A stretch of DNA of 64,000 nucleotides, from contig WBMW01005106.1 in NCBI GenBank assembly GCA_013396635.1, positions 1 through 64,000 of the forward strand, given 5' to 3'. Below, one piece after another: positions 13,684 through 27,300 of the stretch. Under the pieces are notes generated by a model. That model worked only from the letters and a program-made list of their open reading frames with translations. It searched no databases and had not been told where the DNA came from. This DNA is from Penelope pileata (taxonomy: Eukaryota > Chordata > Aves > Galliformes > Cracidae). Each line of letters begins with the position of its first letter. The first letter of the stretch is position 1. A program made the translations under genes and the position numbers.

Positions 13684-14732
13684 AATAGTAATGACTAGTA
13701 AGTTAAAGCCTTAAATGTAATGCCTAGTGCTCACACGTACTCTCTGTCTCATTCGACTTGAATCCTATGACACAAAACAAAATGCTGTCATGTTCCATGA
13801 AAAAAAAAAAAAAAACATGTTTAGGATCCTTACACAGACCATCACTTTGCTCCATAGTATGACAGTTATGTATGCAGCACAAGGTACAAGGGTTTCATTT
13901 ACAGTGCTAAGACTAAGGTCCATCTCAGCCTACACATGAATTATCCAGACCTGTTATAAGACATTTTAGTGACCTTACTACGATCCTAGCATTGTTAATG
14001 ACTGTGGGAGCAATTGTTTGGAAAAGATCAGCATAAAAAACATTTTTGCTTTTAATATAGCAAAAAAAAATTTTTTTAAGTGAATGACTAATATTAAGCA
14101 GAAGGGACAGGAAACTGATGAAAACTGATTTGGACACAAAGAATGAAACAAAATCAGTGAATACCTAGACTGAACATGAGCCTTTTTTTTTTCCTCAATT
14201 GTAGCAGAGACAGAGTTTGCTTTGATATTAAACTGTCATCAGATCATATATGCGTGAACAAAATGAAATAGAAAAAAGGTACCAAAAAAATAAACTCATC
14301 TTAAAGTGTATTCTTGGAATGAACTTTTCAAATCTCTGTACGTTGTTTCTGCTTCTAAATATCCAAAAGAACTTGGGTCATTTGCAAAATCTCAGTAAAT
14401 AAACAAATGAAAAACTAAAAAGAGGAGGAAGACAGATAAAAGTGAATATTATACATAATAATTTATGTCAATATAACCTAATTTTACAACTGTACTTTTG
14501 ATAGTCTTACTAAAGTTTAGAATTTATATTTTGTTACCAATTGACTAGTGAACTGAGGTGTTCAGAAAGGCACAAGAGCAAAGCACCCTTTACTGAAAAG
14601 CGGTCACATCACAGGAACAGTCCATTCAGTTAAGTGAATCCAACATATACATTTGCATCTGCATACTTTAAATCCCAATGTAAATTTGCTAATGTGCCAG
14701 ACTAAGAAAAATATTTTAGTATACACTTGTAA
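13684..14732. other. Unique spacer between two CR1 copies
   Basis: AT-rich, with an A run at 13800-13815 and short T/A runs near 14060 and 14185. No gene is seen. Confidence 0.5.
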
Positions 14733-15345
14733 CCCGAAAGGCCAACAGTATCCTGGGCTGCATCAACAGAAGGGCGACAGCTCGGCAAGGGAGGGGATTG
14801 TCCCTCTCTGCACTTGTGGATCCCCATCTGGAGTACTGCGTCCAGGCCTGGGGCCCCCAGCAAAAGAAGGGTGCTGAGTTGTTGGAGCAGGCCCAAAGGA
14901 GGGCCATGAAAATGATCAGAGGGCTGGAGCACCTCTCCTATGAGGAAAGGGTGAAGGAGTTGGGCTTGTTCAGCCTGGAGAAGAGAAGGCTCCAGGAGAA
15001 CTTTATTGTGGACTTCCTATACTTGAAGGGAACCCACATGCAGAAGGAGGAATGACTTTTTATAGGGCCTAATACTGATAGGACAAGAGAATGATTTTAA
15101 ACTGGAAGAGTGGAGATTTAGTTTAGAAGTTAGGAAGAAATTTTTTGCTCGGAGGCTGTTGAGGCACTGGAAAATGTTGCCCAAAGAAGTTGTGCATGCC
15201 CTATGCCTTGTGGTGTTTAAGGCCAGGTTGGACAGGGCCCTGGGCAGCCTGATCTGGTGGTTGTCAACCCTGTCCATGGCAGGGGGCTGGAACTAGGTAT
15301 CTTTAAGGTCCCTTCCATTCTAAGCCACTCTATGATTCTGTGATT
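14733..15345 (+). mobile_element. CR1 LINE 3' fragment (ORF2 C-terminus and 3' UTR)
   Basis: This copy begins in the segment corresponding to AKKANRIL...[10 protein letters not shown] of CR1 ORF2. It continues through [19 protein letters not shown], then [25 protein letters not shown], and reaches the 3' UTR and terminal ATGATTCTGTGATT at 15331-15345. The coding part is split between frames (for example near 14800 and 15050), so it cannot make ORF2 protein. The 5' truncation at about 14733 is typical of incomplete target-primed reverse transcription. Confidence 0.95.
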
Positions 15346-17690
15346 ACTCTAAGGGTGCAAAAGCAAGCTCTGAATAACATAGTAAAGAGTAGAACATAGA
15401 TAAGGTGCGCTGAGTTAGGAATAGAAACCATTTCTTTAAATACTGACTCTATCTTTAAGCATGTGCTGATGTACTTACAATTGGAGTTTCTCAGAGACTG
15501 AAGTTCTGTAATTTTGTCAGAGGGTCCAGTCACCTTATTTAATGCACAAATATACTGAATGTTAGTGGTCTGTTAATGACTACATACTTAGCCTGGATTA
15601 GCTCCAGAATTTGCTGATTTAATTATTGTGACCAAAATAAAGTGTGAACACAGACCCTTACAATACTTCATTAAGGATCCATTCCAGTTTTTGCTGAAGT
15701 CAGTGACTCTCTTTTTAACTGGCTTTCAGTAGCTGAGTCACATCCTAAACTACTGTACAGGATAAATATAGTCAAGGGAAAAAAAAAACACAAACAAACA
15801 AAAAAAAATATCAGGAGAAACAATTACTTACACAGGGCTTGCAAATACATTCAGTAATCTGTCATTTTTCAGTAAAAATGTTTTCATTCAAAGTGCTGTA
15901 CTAACCCAAGACTCTGCTGCTTAAGAGTACAGTTCACAGTCAGTTTTTTTAAAACGGTGTTTAAAATGAGAATTTGATCTATTTGAAACACCAGGAAAAA
16001 AATAGACCCTTTTTTTCCCCTTTTTTAATCAATTTAATTTTGTTAATCTTATATCAGCTTGAATTAACTGTTTTATTATGAATCTGAAGATTTTTTACTA
16101 ACTGATTTCTTTAGTACTTTGGCTTATGAGCAACATTTCAATGAATTCTATCAAAACTTGTATTAGGCCTATAATGACCGTATAATACAGACTTTATGCA
16201 AAGAATACAAAGCATAAGTGACCCTGTGCAAGGCCTGTAGTGAATAAAAGCCTCTAATCCTTGTAAGATTGATCCAAAGTATTTTTCTGTATATTCAATA
16301 TAGATTCTTTTTCACTTGATCTTTAGCTATTTGGATGGGAACTCATTAATGGATCTTTTCCTCTGTAGATCATATACTGTTCAGTACTGTGTATTTTATA
16401 GAATCATACAAATCATGTTGAGGTTTTTGTATATGGGAAATGAAAGTTAGTGATACAACATGCATCCATAGAACTTTGTTCTCAAAAGATGTACAAAATT
16501 AATGTCATAAATGGTAAATAATTAACAACAAAGGAGAACAGTGGCCTCTTTTTTCTCATCCTTCTATCAGATGCTGATAAGAGGTCGGCAATGAATTCAA
16601 AGAACAAAGGCCCATTTAGAAAATGACTTGGTACATGACATCTTGAGATTATAACTGGGACAAATCAATTCAGGGGTACGAAATAGGACAATTAGAAAAT
16701 AGTGAAGTGACCATTTTTTCTATAGATAATTAGTTAATATTGAGACTTTGAAGAACTACTGAGGACAGCCTTGTTGCATTCTATACACAGAATACCAGTT
16801 CCCTATTTAATAAATAAAGTTGCCATTCCTAATCACACAAAGCACCTTCTATTTCATGCATGTCAAAAATACATTATGTGTCAGTCACACAAACTTAATG
16901 ATGACTTCCCCAACTCTTCTGCATTGCGGAGCTGCTTTTCTTATGTCTCTAACTATGGCAAAAAGCAAGCAGTGAACATTCCTTTAGTGGAAATGGGAAA
17001 GAAAAATATCTGTAGCACCATCCGCCCAGGGCTGGTCAGTACTGATGGTTGTTTGGGAGATGTGTGCTGTGTGTACAATGTGATAATTCTTCTTCAATTT
17101 CTGTCAAACAAAATGTTGATATTAAGAGGATTTGTCCCTCTGAGTTGCAGTATCACTCAATGTTACTCCTGGGATAAAGCAGATTAACCTCACATTTTTC
17201 TCTAGACTGTGACTAAAGGCATAGAGTAGCCCTCAGTAAACATGGCACAATTTTTTGTGACTTTGAAAGTAACTCACCTCCAGAACCAGTGGGAGCACAG
17301 CTGTACTAGTGAGGTACTACAGTTAGAGTATTAAATATAACTCAAAGGACAGAGTTTATTGGTGTATACAGCACTGCACTAACATGACTATGCCATGTCT
17401 GGTCCAAGAGCTAGCTGTCTAGCAACACCCGAGCTAATATTTTTGTGCTTCTCCCTAATCCCTGATAACATAAGCCATTCCAAGTTCAGAGCTGTACATT
17501 TCAATTTGATGTCTAGACACTCTTGAACTACATTATATAAAAAGTTAATATGGGAAGCCTCTAGGGAAATACACATTAATATTATAGAACTGACACTATA
17601 TTACTTTTGAATTCCAACTACCTGAAACGTACCTTTAAAACAATTGCTATGTGCATGCACTAAAATATGCAGAAGGACAACATGATATAT
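15346..17690. other. Unique AT-rich sequence, no gene accepted
   Basis: It contains A-rich CAAA-type runs at 15780-15809 and a 138-codon frame at 16771-17187 (plus). That frame has no recognisable domain or protein-like bias, and I treat it as chance. Nothing else is recognised. Confidence 0.45.
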
Positions 17691-18195
17691 GAGGGCTGCT
17701 CTGAAAGTAACGTCTCCTGTTTTATTATGTTGGCCCATGACGTCAGAGGTGGATGTCGTATGGCAATAGAGGTTGAACCTTCCCAGCAATGTTCCATTGC
17801 ATGTTGTTGCTGTGCTACAGACGGCAGCAGAGGGGCAATCTGTGAAAACGGTGTCTGACATAGAAGTACAAATGAAGCAAAGGTGCATAATGGAATTCTT
17901 CCATGAGAAAAAAATGACACCCACTGACATTCATTGATGCTTGTTGACTGAATGTTTATGGAGACAAAACAGTGGATGTCAGCACAGTGAGGCTGTGGGT
18001 GGTGTGTTTCAGTAGTGGCAACAGCAACAGTGGGTCACCTCCACTGGTGCAGATTTTTACAAGTATGACATGCAAGCTCTTGTTCATCACTGGTGAAAAT
18101 ACACAGCTAATGGAGGTGGCTATGTTGAAAAACAGTGTTTTGTAGATGAGAATTTGCTCTATCAAGTAGTGTTCTTGTTCTCTTTGTAGTTTAGT
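17691..18195 (+). mobile_element. Internally deleted mariner-family DNA transposon (Galluhop-like)
   Basis: The left end GAGGGCTGCTCTGAAAGTAA follows a TA-rich site and fits a mariner terminal inverted repeat. The next part carries remnants of the transposase N-terminus: a stretch encoding SDIEVQMKQRCIMEF and, downstream, TVDVSTVRLWVV, the helix-turn-helix region. At about 18020 the sequence departs from the transposase, where the 63388-64000 copy continues into catalytic-core code. It instead runs to a short tail, so most of the transposase gene is deleted, as in a non-autonomous derivative. An in-frame stop follows the PTDIH motif near 17935. The matching right-hand inverted repeat is not found, so the 3' end is also lost; the right boundary is approximate. 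The family name is from memory. Confidence 0.8.
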
Positions 18196-19699
18196 ACAAG
18201 TGTAATACAATATATGCAGATAATATACACATTCATAATTTTCATAATTGTACTGTTTGTATGACGTATTTAGGGAGTTTTTGATAAAAAAGCACAAAGG
18301 TATATGCAGTAAATCTAGAAATTTCCTATCTTTCAATTTATTTATCTTCACATCATTTTAGTTGGGACTGGATAGTCTTTACGTATACATTTAGTTACGT
18401 ATTTAAAGCAGAAAAGAAGCTTACTGTGGACATGCAGATACATAAATAGCAATTTGCACTACAATCTGCACATAGAAACTAGAGCAGAGAGTTTCCCATA
18501 TTTCACAGTCCAGATCATTGCAGGTGATGGGAAGTGTCAGCTGTGTGGGAGAAGTGCAGGTAAGTATTTTCTGCATCTAGCATTTGATCCACTAGTTGTT
18601 TCCTCGTGAGACTGAAGTTATGGACATAGCCATATCTCTTTTCCTTCTATAGCCCCTGGGTATGAATTCATGAAGCGTTCTCCATTGCACAGATTGGCTG
18701 CTCAGATTGTTCTCTGAGGACAGGATTTAAACTCAGCTGAACTTTTCATGCAGTGTGTGGCTTATAAAAAAGAATTGGTTTTCAAAATAAATTATGGCTG
18801 TAAGTTAGAAAAATAGAAGCATGGTTGGCTCCTATGTGGCTTGCCCGTATACTGGTATGGCCTGTCTGGATATTTCTTTTGGATTAATTGGCCCTATGTG
18901 TGTAATATGCTAGGACAGATATTGTAAGTGAGAGGTATATTATACCGAGTATGAGACAGGAAATCTCATTATGATGGGACAAAATCACATATAAGGGCGG
19001 CCAAGAAAGCACTGCATGCAAAAGATGTATGTGCAGCTCTTACCTAATATGGGAAGTTTGACCTTTCCCCTTAGAAATTTAATTTTTCTTCTCTAAAGCA
19101 ATGGTGAAAAACCTTAAATAATCTGTCATTTCCTAACAATGCGTATATAAGTATAGGGTATATTTATACAGTTTAATTGATTAGGACAGGGACTCTTAAC
19201 TACAAGATTTATGAAATAGACTAGCTTCATCCCTCGTACATAGCATTTGTCCCTGGATTTACTCTAACACCATCTTCTAGCATTGAGATATTCTGAGAGT
19301 GCTGCTGCAGCCTTTATGTTCACATTGTGAAACCAGGGCCATGCATTGTGTGCTTTGAGAAGGCTGCACTAGAGCATCAACCTGAACCATCCTATGAACT
19401 CATTCTGCTAAGAGGTACAGTAAGAACGCTTTGAGGAGCTTGAAAGTGTAAGAGAAAACTCCACGTGATGGAGGGAGTCGTATTTAAAGTAGGCTTTTCC
19501 TCTTCCTCCACTTAGATCGCTTTTGGAAACAGGTTTTGTAACATCTTAATCCATTAATAACATTTTAACATTACTTTTGGACAGGCTGGTGGGCATTCCT
19601 GTGCCAGAGAGAGTGCAAACAAACCTTCTGCTGTCAAGATTACTTATTTCTTTCACTATGATGTAGCAATAATTTTCTGCACTCCAAACGATGTTTACC
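18196..19699. other. Unique AT-rich sequence, no gene seen
   Basis: No recognised gene or repeat. Confidence 0.45.
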
Positions 19700-20095
19700 A
19701 AGTCTTGCCTCTATATCTAGATCATAAATAATAGCATTAAACACGACTGTTCCTAAAATTGATTTTTGAGAAATTTCGGTAGCATTCCTTTCTAGGCTAA
19801 TACTTCATTTTCAGTAGATCTTGCTGTTAGCTCTTCATTTTTACAGTTTATCTACTAAACACTATCACCTTGGTCTTAAATAATAGTACAAATGTGTTTC
19901 CATTATGATATTTTTCTGTATTTAACATTATATTTCTTTTGCTTATTAATCAATTTTCAGCAAAAGTTATCATGATCTTCCCCAAATAAGCTCATATTGC
20001 ATTGCCTCTCATATTTTTCTATGCAATGTCAATCATTTTTCCTTCAACATGATCAAATTGGTGGCTCTCTGGCTTTGTAATTTCTCAACTTATTT
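19700..20095 (-). mobile_element. Very old CR1-clade LINE relic (reverse transcriptase region)
   Basis: Read on the plus strand, the sequence retains the word order of the reverse complement of CR1 ORF2. First comes ATCATAAATAATAGCATTAAAC followed by an ACTG-rich block and a divergent TTTTGAGAAA segment. After a gap, CCAAATAAGCTCATATTGCA and then GGTGGCTCTCTGGCTTTGTAA follow, which line up with the part of CR1 around the reverse-transcriptase fingers/palm. Divergence is high, no frame is open, and A/T decay is heavy, so this is an ancestral insertion. Alignment is by eye against a remembered consensus, and the limits are approximate. Confidence 0.45.
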
Positions 20096-22881
20096 TTACA
20101 TTGTGGAGAAGGAACAGCTGTAAGGAAACAAAAATTTGAGGAGTCAATATGCAGATATGTGATATATCAGAAGTGAAATTAGTGACTCAGTAGAATTTTC
20201 TAGCCTAAACTAGAGAAAAGACAGGAAAGAATTTCAAAAGATGCTGAAGGCATAGTTAAGCCTTCTTATGGAAAACAAAGCAGGAAAAGAGGGTTTGTGG
20301 CATCTTCAAAACTTTATTTGCAATGTAGAATGTGTTGGCATAAGAGTGCACTTTAAAGAAAAAAGGATAAAGAAAACTTCAAGAGAAGTAACTTTCATTG
20401 CGTCCTAATCATTTTGTATTTCATATTCAGAGCATATCTACACTACCTTCACAGCTCAACAAAATAAACATGCCAAAATATAGTCACAAAAATATTTGAA
20501 CAAAGATAAAATGCCTTTGTGCTGCACTTTATTTCAGAAAACAGATTAATGTCAGATGAACAGAATCTTTAAGTTAGAAAAGTGAACAAAATGACCAAGT
20601 TTCTTTTATGTTCTCAAGACCATTAATTTGTAAGTTTGACATTTTAACACTTTGCTTCAGTTTATTTTACATGCTGTTAACATTCCCTAGTGAATCTTCA
20701 AGATCAAGAGGTACAAATGTAAAAGGAAAGCAGGCACTTTTTGATATGGCACTCACCATATCAAAGTCTCTATTTCCCCTACTTTATGTATTCAGGTGTA
20801 GCTAAGTAAATAAGCAATAGAAAGCCAATAATCTAACTAATTTTCCTATTATTCAGGCTGTGAATTTTTCATCATCAGATTTAGTTTATTGAAAAGGAGC
20901 TTCAGTCTTAGAAGCATGGATGCTTAACTTCAAGCTGCTCAGAAGTCCCAGCTGAGCCAGCAGAACTACTTACAATAGTTTAGATTAAATGCATGTGTTT
21001 TATTTTGTGAGCTCCATTACAGAAAGACGCTAAAATGCCTTCTGCACAGAATTTCTGTTGAAATTTCAACAACACATCTCACGCTATTTGCCGTAGCTAT
21101 ATGCTACACCAAATGACCTACCTACATAACCAATGCACTTTTGCATGCAGTTCACCTATTTTCCTCCCAAATACTCCAATTTCTGATTAATACTGTTCTT
21201 TGCTATGTAAGTAATCACTGCCTGAATCTCATTGTGGTTTTTTAACTCAAATAACAAACCAAATAACTACATAAGCTCCTCACTGGGCAGAAATTGACCT
21301 GTATATATACAGTATATATAAACTCTGCAGGGAATGTGGCCTGAATCAGTACAATGAAAGAACACAAAGTACAAACCACATTAGATTATAAGGCAATCTT
21401 GTAGCACAAGAACAAAAGTATACCACTGACACACTGATGAGTTATAGAGCAGATTACACGAGTAGTCGCATATAGAAATATTATGTTCACTTTCTCACTA
21501 TTAAGTTCACATAAACTTAATAGTTCACGAGTTCTGGAAAGTGAACAGAGATTGCCTTTTAAATTTGAAGAACTTTCCCTTCCCTTTATTATCCCCAAAA
21601 CAGACCTTCCTCTATATCACCTATTTTGCATACAGTCCTAATTATTCTTTCTTTGACCACAGTGAGGGCAGGAGGTGCTTTCCTCATCCCTTTATTCTAA
21701 AGCAGTATGTTTTGCTTCACTTCTCATGGAAAGAAAGAGGGAGAGAGAGACAATTTCAACGAGATAATGCATTTGACCTCTCTGTTAATATTCAAAATGC
21801 TGGTCAGGAAGGTCAGGAGCAAACATCAGCTTTCTTTCACACCTCTTAGCTCATTCCACAAATTAATAACATCATACTGGGAGCAGCCTAGACCATGAGT
21901 AATGAATGTTAGCCATAGTTCCTGCTGGTTGCTTCCGAGGATGCATTTATTTTTCTCATTATCTTACACACAATCTCCGAGCTATTGTCTGCTACCCTTG
22001 CTCACTCAGGAAACCTCAGAAAGTGCTAAAGATGTCAAGAAGCAATAAGCCTCATTTATTTTTATGGCCTTCATCAGCACTTTCTTTTTTTGCTTAAAGG
22101 CCTATAATAGAATCCACTGATTAGAATCAGCACCATATCAGAATATAGATATGATAGCCCTTTTCTGAAGGTGAATGGGCAACTAAAGGACACTTTCTCT
22201 GTTTGATACTTCTAGAGGATACTGAAGTTAAACAATATTATTTATTATTATTTATTTTTATTTTCCCTTCATGCTATTTTCTCTGACATTCAGGTAATGA
22301 TTAAATAAAAACTTTATGAAGATGTTCATTAAAAGAGCAATTAATTGAAAGAAAAATATTCAGTTGACAAAGTACCATAAGGTAAGGATTTGGATTTAAT
22401 AACTAATAATAAATTAGTATAAATTAACAAACACACTCCTATCTTTTAAGGGCTATGTTTACTATAAAACTAAAACAAGAAGCAAATAATGAACTTCTAG
22501 TACTTAGATTTATTTACAATTTACACCAAATAGTTACAGGTCAATTATACAATACAATAATTGTTTTCCTCCCTGCACAGTTCTGACCTGAAAAATGTCC
22601 CATTTTCAGTCCCCAGGTATATAAATCTCATACAAACATTTGGAAATTAAGAATTGTTTTTTTCCTAGTGCACGTCTATTCTCCATGGACAGTCATAACA
22701 GAGGAAAGCTAGTAGACTTCTAGACCAATTCTAGTCAATAATTTCAGATTAAAACAAACTTAACAATACATTTTATATTAAAATTATTAGTACAAAAAGA
22801 CAGAAGACTGACTGTCTGCACTGTCTGCACTGTCTGACTGTCTTTACAAAATTCTTACATTCTTACACCTATGGGTACTTC

Positions 22882-22905
22882 TTTTTTTTTTTTTTTTTTT
22901 TTTTT
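22882..22905. repeat. Poly-T run (24 bases)
   Basis: Uninterrupted T homopolymer. No retroposed body is recognised on either side, so it is not clearly the tail of a minus-strand retrocopy. Confidence 0.95.
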
Positions 22906-24067
22906 AATATCAATAAAGAAAATTTACCCAAAGACTTTCTGAATTTCTCAGTAATAGATAACAATATCTGTACAAGTAGTTTGCATATATTACCTCCTTT
23001 CTGGAGAAATTAGGTTCAGAATAGCACAGAAACTAATATTGTAAGACTAAAGTTCTGTTCTTCAAAGAAAGAAGGCATCTTGTACAAGAAAAATTGAAAT
23101 GAAATCTTGCATGTTAGGACTGCTCACATTGGGATACACTAAAACTATTCTCTGTCACTGAAACCAAAGAATCTGGTAGCTGTTTAAGTGTGCCACTTTC
23201 ATGTACAACACTGTACAGTATATTTTTGCAGTTACAAATTGTCATTTTGTCTGGATGATAATGATAAGGGGAAGAGCTGCTGAAGAAGAATAATAATACA
23301 CCAAAACCATCAGGGGTTGTTGTACTAAAATTAAATCTTAGCTGTAATAGGCTTTCATAATTTTCCTGTTTTTTTAAAGGGAGCCAGATTTGGCCTTTCA
23401 TGTGACATGGGCTATGCATGCCTAATTGCATGTCTAGGGAGTTTAATATGGAAAAAATAAGTAACATTGTATATAAGAAGTTACTAACATGCTTAGATGG
23501 TAGAGTAAAATATAAAAAGGAAGTCACTAAATACAATAACTCTTCATGAAAGATGTAACAGGAAATTGTAACTGGCATAGTAGCACAAGGGGACAATTTC
23601 TCTCAAAACTTTGCTTATGCTCCATGGCAGCTTTCACAGAGGGACACATTATACTCAAACACAGCTAATGGATGCGGTCAAGCGCATACGATATCCTGTT
23701 TCCAAGGAGGCAACACATAAAGAATTCTGCCCATATACCTGGTGTAAAGGTAATATCAGAGGAAAGGGAACTCAAAGTGTCGTATTTGAATGCCTCAGCC
23801 ATCAGATGTGCAAGTACAAATGAAAACATAAGTGCATGCATGGGCATGCACAGACACCATTACTGTGCATAGAGAAAGATGAGGAAGTACTGTCAATCTC
23901 TACAGGAAGATAGGTTTGCAAGAGCTATTATCTATGACAAATCTGACATTAAGCACAGGCTAAAAATTTCCCATATTGCCACACTACTGTGCCTTGCTTC
24001 TAGAAACAGTTCCTATTTTCTTGCATGTGAGAGCTATGTCCCTCAGGTCTGTTATGTGCTCTGGTCC

Positions 24068-24379
24068 TTATCTGACTGCTTCTTCTGGCCTTTTATTCTG
24101 CTTTTTAGTATGGTCTGAAGTCAGTGTACTTCTATAGATGCTCTCCAGCATGACATTTTTGAAAGGCTGATGTTCATTTCTAAAGAGTAGTGATTCCTCT
24201 TTGCTTCCTGACATTACAGCTGTAGGGCCGACCGCTTGGAAACTGTAGGTCACACTCGTTCCAGGTTCATTGCCAACCAGTAGAGCCAAGCATGTCTTGA
24301 GAGTAGCCTCAAAGTAGTTCTCAAAAAACTGACAACACACAGTGTAACCAGCTGGAACAGTGAACTCAGCCTCATGCAT
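24068..24379 (-). other. Protein-like ORF of unknown identity
   Basis: This 103-codon frame begins with ATG at 24377-24379 and ends in TAA at 24068-24070. It contains FTVPAGYTVCCQFFENYFEA, then LALLVGNEPGTSVTYSFQAV and later KNVMLESIYRSTLTS. Composition is balanced, with hydrophobic beta-like and helical segments and no low-complexity bias, and local GC is higher than its flanks. The TATA-free surroundings show no clear promoter, and the splice signals are poor: an AG in front of GCTGAG, and CAGATAAGG where a donor might once have been. I do not recognise a family. It may be a pseudogene, an exon of an unknown gene, or chance. Confidence 0.2.
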
Positions 24380-27300
24380 GTAATGGGTTTAGGGGAATTT
24401 TAAGAGAGAAACAAGCCCTTCTCATTGCCCCCTGCTCTGTCACATACATGGCCACACTAATAAGTGTGCTGTTGTTGTAACCAATCTGCTTCAGTTCACA
24501 ACAAAACCTAAATAACACAGACATTGAGTGCTAAAGCCACTCACCTTTCCTGAAAGAGCTACAGATCATTAGCTGGAAGCATTTAGAGGCTTGTAAACAT
24601 CCTATGTGGACAAGCTGCTTAATGGCAACAAAAAGCTGAACGTTCAGCGTGAGATATTTTTTTACTAGGGAAACAAACAAACAAACAAACAAAAAGAATT
24701 GCAGTGTGATGCACTGTGACGGTGCTAAAGAGAAAACATTTTGAAAATTGCTGTTTAGAATTTTTTTCATTTTGAGGGGAGGGATTTTATCTATGATTTT
24801 GCAGAGCTTAAACTGGACTTTTACAAGTTAGAGATATAAAATTTAATCAATCTTTTACTTCCTGGTCAGGAAAGAAAAGATACAAATGAGTGAAATTCCT
24901 TACTCTAATGAAATTGATTTCCATGACTAAATATAGAGAACATGCCATTTGAACTCAGTGCTCCTGCCTGGAGAATATTTTCCTAGGCAGACAGATAACA
25001 ATACAGTTTTTCTAAGTCATTGAAATTATTAATAAATTAAACTGAAATATAGTTTATTCCAAGATCATAAAATTTTGTAAAACAAAAGCAAGAGATTTCC
25101 AATCTGTGTTGAAACATTCTTGAAGGAAAAATTAATAAATAAAGGTGTGAGATTCAGAAGTAGTGATTTTTAAATACTGTCCAAAAGACCAAGATTGCAT
25201 GTAAATTACTTTAAAACATAGAGCACTACAACTGATGCCAGCCATCTCTTTCATATTCAGAATCATTAATCTCTTGGACATGACAAATCTTTCTAGTAGA
25301 AGGGAATAAATTCAGGATAATAAGTTTTAAAGTAATGAATAACTGTTTCCTATGAAGTGCTTTAATGACTCTCCTTGTCAGAATTCAGATTTTATTATTA
25401 ACTGTACAAAATGGCAGCAGCCTGAAGAGATACAGTTACAAATCAATTTCACTGCTCTTTCATAACGAGTCACTAATTGACCTCAATTTCTAATGGAGTC
25501 ACATATTTCCTCCCATACTTTACTTTAATGATGTGAATATTAGAGGATTTAGCAACAGGTCATAAAGGAATTTATTTTAACTCTGTATTGCCTTGTATAG
25601 GCTTTTAATAGAAGAAATATAAATCATTTTGAAAGCATTAATTTTAATGGTTGGGCTGTATTTTTGATACCATTTAATAGATAAGATGATCATAATTTTG
25701 TTAAAATAAGTGTTAGATTTATCTACTTTAAAATAGGAAAGAATTACAGAGAAGAAAAAAGTTTCAGATTCTCCATATAACACTAATGATCATAGACCCT
25801 TAAAGATTTTATTCAGCTTTCATGAGGCTTTAAAATATAGCTTCAAAATGTTTGAACAAAACACTGTTTAGTAAAACCCATGTAATAACAAAGAATAACC
25901 TTAAACTTTTCAGGGTATTTGAGTGTTCAATAGACAAAATATATTTCCAATTCTGTGGCTTCAGATTTTCTTGTGCTTTTTATCTGCCACAAACTCAAGC
26001 ACTTTTCCATGACATTGGTTGTTTGACAAACTATTAAATTAACCAGAAAAAATCAAATGTAAATCCAGAAATTTTCAACAGAATTATTACACCCAGTAGG
26101 TGCTAGATTTGTTTGTGCTTGTTTGAATGGCTGTGCATGGCTGTATAACGTGCACACTTGTGTGTACTAGGGACATCTGCTCAGCCTAGTTGCTGGCTGG
26201 GCCTTCACCTGTTGGACTTTAGAAGACCTGCAGAAAAGAAAAAACTGAGGTCCGTCAAATTCAGCTCTCAAGGACCAGGAGGAGGAATCGTCCAGATGCT
26301 GGTCCACCAGATCCAGTTCTCCTTACCAGAGTACAGCTGAACTGTGTTATGAGAGTGGAGCTACAATATTCTTGCAAGAAGTTGAGTAGACACTTGCTAT
26401 GCATTGTGTCACATATGAAAAAAAAATTAGAAAAGCAAAATTGTTCTAACTACTGGCATACAAATCTAACTTATGTGCATATGTCAAATGCTTTAACAAA
26501 GGCATGAACTGTCAGAGCTGATAATTTTTTACTTCTGCAGTGTGAAAGACTAACTTCATAGATGATAACAGTTCTCAATACAGTGTTACATAATGCTACA
26601 TGTATCATAATGATATATCTTCTCTGTCAAATTTAAGCAGTTGCTGTTGCAACTCAATTGCTTTGACTATGCAAGTGTAATGAGGAGCTCCTGATCTCCT
26701 AAAGAAGAAAAGATAGAGACCAGAAAACCTCCAAACCTAAATGCAAATGTAAAAAGGCGTCTTTAGAAAACAGTAATAACCTCTTCTCATATTGACAACA
26801 AAGCATATACAAATAAATAGCGCAATATTGATTCACATAAAAATTCAGAGGGATGTCTTTTGGTTGTCCTTACTTGCCACAGTCTTTTCAGCTTGCTTTT
26901 TCTTTATTTGACCACCATGCTTTAACTCTAATTTCAGTGATGGCAGTATATGGTGAAGAAGGAAATAAATCAGATTCCTTGCTTCACTTAAGTAAATAAT
27001 ATTACTGTGCTTGTTGGTACAAAGATATCTGATGTCTTTTTATAATGAACAAATAAAGAAACATTTAAAACAAACAAACAAACAAAACAAAACAAAAATC
27101 AACCAACTGATCAACAAACAAAAAAGCATAAACAGTACCTAACAGACTGGGAGATAATTCTGGATTGAAGAAGAAAAAAGATGTATAAAGCACTTGTTAT
27201 TTGTGCAAGGACTTCCAGTTCTAAATTAATACAGGCTACTGTGAAATAATGCAACAGCTGCCGCAGAGGAATATGAGGAAAAGCTGAGAATTGCCACTGG

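Noticed and set aside
16771..17187. 138-codon plus-strand frame
   Set aside because: No domain, no protein-like bias and no splice or promoter signal. A frame of this length can occur by chance in 64 kb read in six frames.
17601..18351. Minus-strand frames of 86-131 codons over the mariner copy
   Set aside because: They are antisense to the recognisable transposase remnants and extend into unrelated flank, so they are shadows.
22882..22905. Poly-T run as the tail of a processed pseudogene on the minus strand
   Set aside because: No gene-like body or target-site duplication is visible next to it.
23114..23596. 160-codon minus-strand frame with a stretch (LQLRFNFSTTTPDGFGVLLF) that recalls a laminin G strand
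   Set aside because: The similarity is confined to about 20 residues. The following Phe/Ser run and Cys-rich part do not fit a laminin G domain, and no convincing splice border frames it.
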